Source of the DNA: Anaerolineales bacterium UBA5069
Lineage (GTDB): Bacteria; Chloroflexota; Anaerolineae; Caldilineales; Caldilineaceae
Length of the DNA: 5,504 bases
Direction of reading: 5' to 3'
Assembly: GCA_002415895.1 (NCBI GenBank)
Contig: DIAV01000127.1
Coordinates: 1 to 5,504, forward strand
A model generated the notes under the pieces. The model saw only the letters and a program-made list of their open reading frames with translations. It made no database searches and was not told the origin of the DNA. Positions 4,064-5,504 of the stretch are shown here, piece after piece. A program made the position numbers and the translations under genes. Position 1 is the stretch's first letter. The number at the start of each line of letters is the position of its first letter.

Positions 4064-5504
4064 TTACTCTGTCGCTTCGCCCGCCGCTTCCCAGGCGCCA
4101 TAACCGGCGGGGAAGGCGCGCACATTGCTGAAGCCCATCATGTGCAGCGCGCTGTTGGCCAGCGCCGCACGGTGGCCCGATGCGCAATAGACGATGACAG
4201 GCTGGTCCGTGGGAATCTGGTCCATACTGGCGGCCAGCGTGCGCAGCGGAATATTGACCGCTGTGGCAATGTGCCCCTGGCTGAATTCATCCGGCTCGCG
4301 CACGTCAATGATCACTGCGCCCGCGTCCATGGCTTCGGCCATCTTTTCCACAGAACCCACAGCAAAGAAGCCCTCGGGAATGTTGACAAGGAATTCGTCG
4401 GCCGCAGCCAGCGCTTCGGGATTCACATCCTTGGGCGTCACGACGGCAGCTTCAGTTGCCTCAGTCGAGACCTCTGCGCCCGCCCCGCTCCATGCCTTCC
4501 AGCCGCCCGCAAAGGACTTCACATTCTCATAGCCAAGCAGCTTGAGCGCGCCCAGCGCTGTGCCGGCACGATGGCCGGATGCACAGTAGACGACCACGGG
4601 CGAATCACTGGGGATCTTGTCCAGATTCTGCGTCAGCGTGCGCAGCGGAATGTTGACTGCGCCCGGGATGTGCCCTTCGGCGTATTCGCTGGCCTCGCGC
4701 ACGTCAATCAGGAGAGGGCTGGTTGCATCCATCATCTCCTGGAACTTCTCAATGGCGCCCGCCGAATAGTAGCCTTCGGGGATAGCCTCGAGGAACGCAC
4801 CCACCTGATTGACAACGTCGAAGTCGGAAACCACAGCGGCGGCCACTTCGGCGGGGACATCACCCGCTTCTTCCTGCGCCGCAGCCCATGCCCCATAACC
4901 CGCGGCAAAGACACGCACGTTGGCGTAGCCCGCCATGTGCAGAACAGCGCCGGCCATGGCCGCGCGGTGGCCCGATGCACAATAGACGATCACAGGCTGA
5001 TCGGTGGGCACCTGGTCAAGGTTCTGCATGAGGGTGCGAATGGGAATGTTGACGGCGCCCGTGATCGCGCCCTCGGCAAATTCGCTCTCCTCGCGCACGT
5101 CAATCAGCACGGCGCCGGCGTCCATGGCGGCCTGCAATTTCTCCACATCGCCTGCGCTGTTAAAACCCTCGGGGATGTTGGAAAGGAAGCCGTCCACCTG
5201 TGCGAGCAGTTCGGCATCAACGGCCAGTGGCTCAAAGGTTGCCGCTTCCACCGCGTCGGTGGAAACTTCGCGGCTTTCACCGCTCCATGCCTTGAAGCCG
5301 CCGGGGAAGGCCTTGACATTCTCGAAGCCCAGCGTGCGCAGCGCAGCCAGCGCCGTACCTGCACGCAGACCGCTGGCGCAGTAAACGAGCACAGGCTGGT
5401 CGGTGGGAATTTTGTCCAGGTTCTGCGCGACTGTGCGCAGGGGGATGTTGATCGCGCCCGGCAGATGCCCTGCGGCAAATTCGCTCTCTTCGCGCACGTC
5501 GATC
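4064..5504 (-). CDS. Multi-domain rhodanese (tandem sulfurtransferase-type) protein, N-terminus beyond the window
   Basis: The visible 479 residues, open at the right edge, contain four rhodanese domains in tandem. Each has IDVREx-x-EF/Y near the start, a GAVNIPLRT-like strand, then VYCASGxRA with the C-x-x-G-x-R active loop, and ends in an FxxGYGAW or FxGGWKAW segment. Rhodaneses carry sulfur as a persulfide on this Cys. The Cys codons are at 5378-5380, 4979-4981, 4583-4585 and 4184-4186, spaced 399, 396 and 399 nt. All four loops are intact (CASGLR, then CASGHR three times). A linker with FLxNIPEGF joins the domains. Domains 1 and 3 are alike, as are 2 and 4. The reading frame continues past 5504, so a start, a possible signal peptide and perhaps more domains are unseen. 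Single- or two-domain rhodaneses are usual; four or more active domains in one chain is unusual. Physiological sulfur donor and acceptor are unknown. Stop is TAA at 4064-4066. Confidence 0.93.
   Translation of the reverse strand, partial: IDVREESEFAAGHLPGAINIPLRTVAQNLDKIPTDQPVLVYCASGLRAGTALAALRTLGFENVKAFPGGFKAWSGESREVSTDAVEAATFEPLAVDAELLAQVDGFLSNIPEGFNSAGDVEKLQAAMDAGAVLIDVREESEFAEGAITGAVNIPIRTLMQNLDQVPTDQPVIVYCASGHRAAMAGAVLHMAGYANVRVFAAGYGAWAAAQEEAGDVPAEVAAAVVSDFDVVNQVGAFLEAIPEGYYSAGAIEKFQEMMDATSPLLIDVREASEYAEGHIPGAVNIPLRTLTQNLDKIPSDSPVVVYCASGHRAGTALGALKLLGYENVKSFAGGWKAWSGAGAEVSTEATEAAVVTPKDVNPEALAAADEFLVNIPEGFFAVGSVEKMAEAMDAGAVIIDVREPDEFSQGHIATAVNIPLRTLAASMDQIPTDQPVIVYCASGHRAALANSALHMMGFSNVRAFPAGYGAWEAAGEATE
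4067..4708 (-). repeat. Rhodanese A-B unit, second copy (domains 3 and 4)
   Basis: Domain 3 repeats the A type (AGTALGALKLLGYENVKSF, GGWKAWSG, EVSTEATEAA linker). Domain 4 repeats the B type (AALANSALHMMGFSNVRAF, AGYGAWEAAGEATE) and ends at the stop codon, so the trailing linker is missing. Corresponding positions lie 795 bp from the first copy for both A and B. Confidence 0.8.
4709..5503 (-). repeat. Rhodanese A-B unit, first visible copy (domains 1 and 2)
   Basis: This 795-bp block runs from the IDVREES of domain 1 to the codon before the IDVREAS of domain 3. Domain 1 (A type) has AGTALAALRTLGFENVKAF then GGFKAWSG and an EVSTDAVEAA linker. Domain 2 (B type) has AAMAGAVLHMAGYANVRVF then AAGYGAWAAAQEE. 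Confidence 0.8.

Noticed and set aside
4067..5503. Regular repeats considered as a CRISPR-like or non-coding array
   Set aside because: The period of 396-399 bp is divisible by three and the repeats are conserved as rhodanese protein domains, so they are coding.

Overview
The window is GC-rich bacterial DNA (about 60% GC by eye). Every credible gene lies on the minus strand, so the reading order runs from position 5504 down to 1. MreB shows this is a rod-type or otherwise cell-wall-shaping bacterium. An FmdE-like protein, a multi-rhodanese protein and promoters that look like extended -10 boxes next to the start codon would fit a Chloroflexota (Anaerolineae-like) genome, but that placement is an inference from style and not a sequence match.

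Layout in transcription order: (1) 5504-4064, the C-terminal 479 codons of a protein built from tandem rhodanese domains. Four are visible, each with a complete C-x-x-G-x-R active loop, arranged A-B-A-B. A 14-bp perfect hairpin at 3948-3982 follows as the likely terminator. (2) 3869-2952, a two-gene operon in which a small carboxymuconolactone-decarboxylase-like (CMD) protein is followed 3 nt later by an FmdE-like protein with a C-terminal double-CxxC zinc ribbon. Its leader holds an extended -10 box, a 21-bp palindrome overlapping that box and a hairpin just before the ribosome binding site. (3) 2951-2767, an intergenic stretch with a degenerate palindromic element, a small hairpin and a -10 box placed so close to the next start codon that the mRNA may be leaderless. 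(4) 2766-649, a HAD-superfamily hydrolase with a Trp in the second position of the usual DxD motif, followed 6 nt later by a glutamate-cysteine-ligase-family (GCS2) enzyme. (5) 648-450, a leader with a good extended -10 promoter. (6) 449-1, the first 149 codons of mreB, starting at GTG.

How the genes work together: the coupled pairs (CMD with FmdE, HAD with GCS2 ligase) probably act as functional pairs, but neither substrate can be read from the sequence. A loose redox and sulfur theme is possible: persulfide-carrying rhodaneses, a zinc/cysteine protein, and a possible thiol-precursor ligase. This is only suggestive because the transcription units appear separate. The most notable item is the poly-rhodanese protein, where a two-domain unit of 795 bp has been duplicated as a block while all catalytic cysteines are retained. 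No RNA genes, CRISPR arrays, complete insertion sequences or tRNAs were seen.
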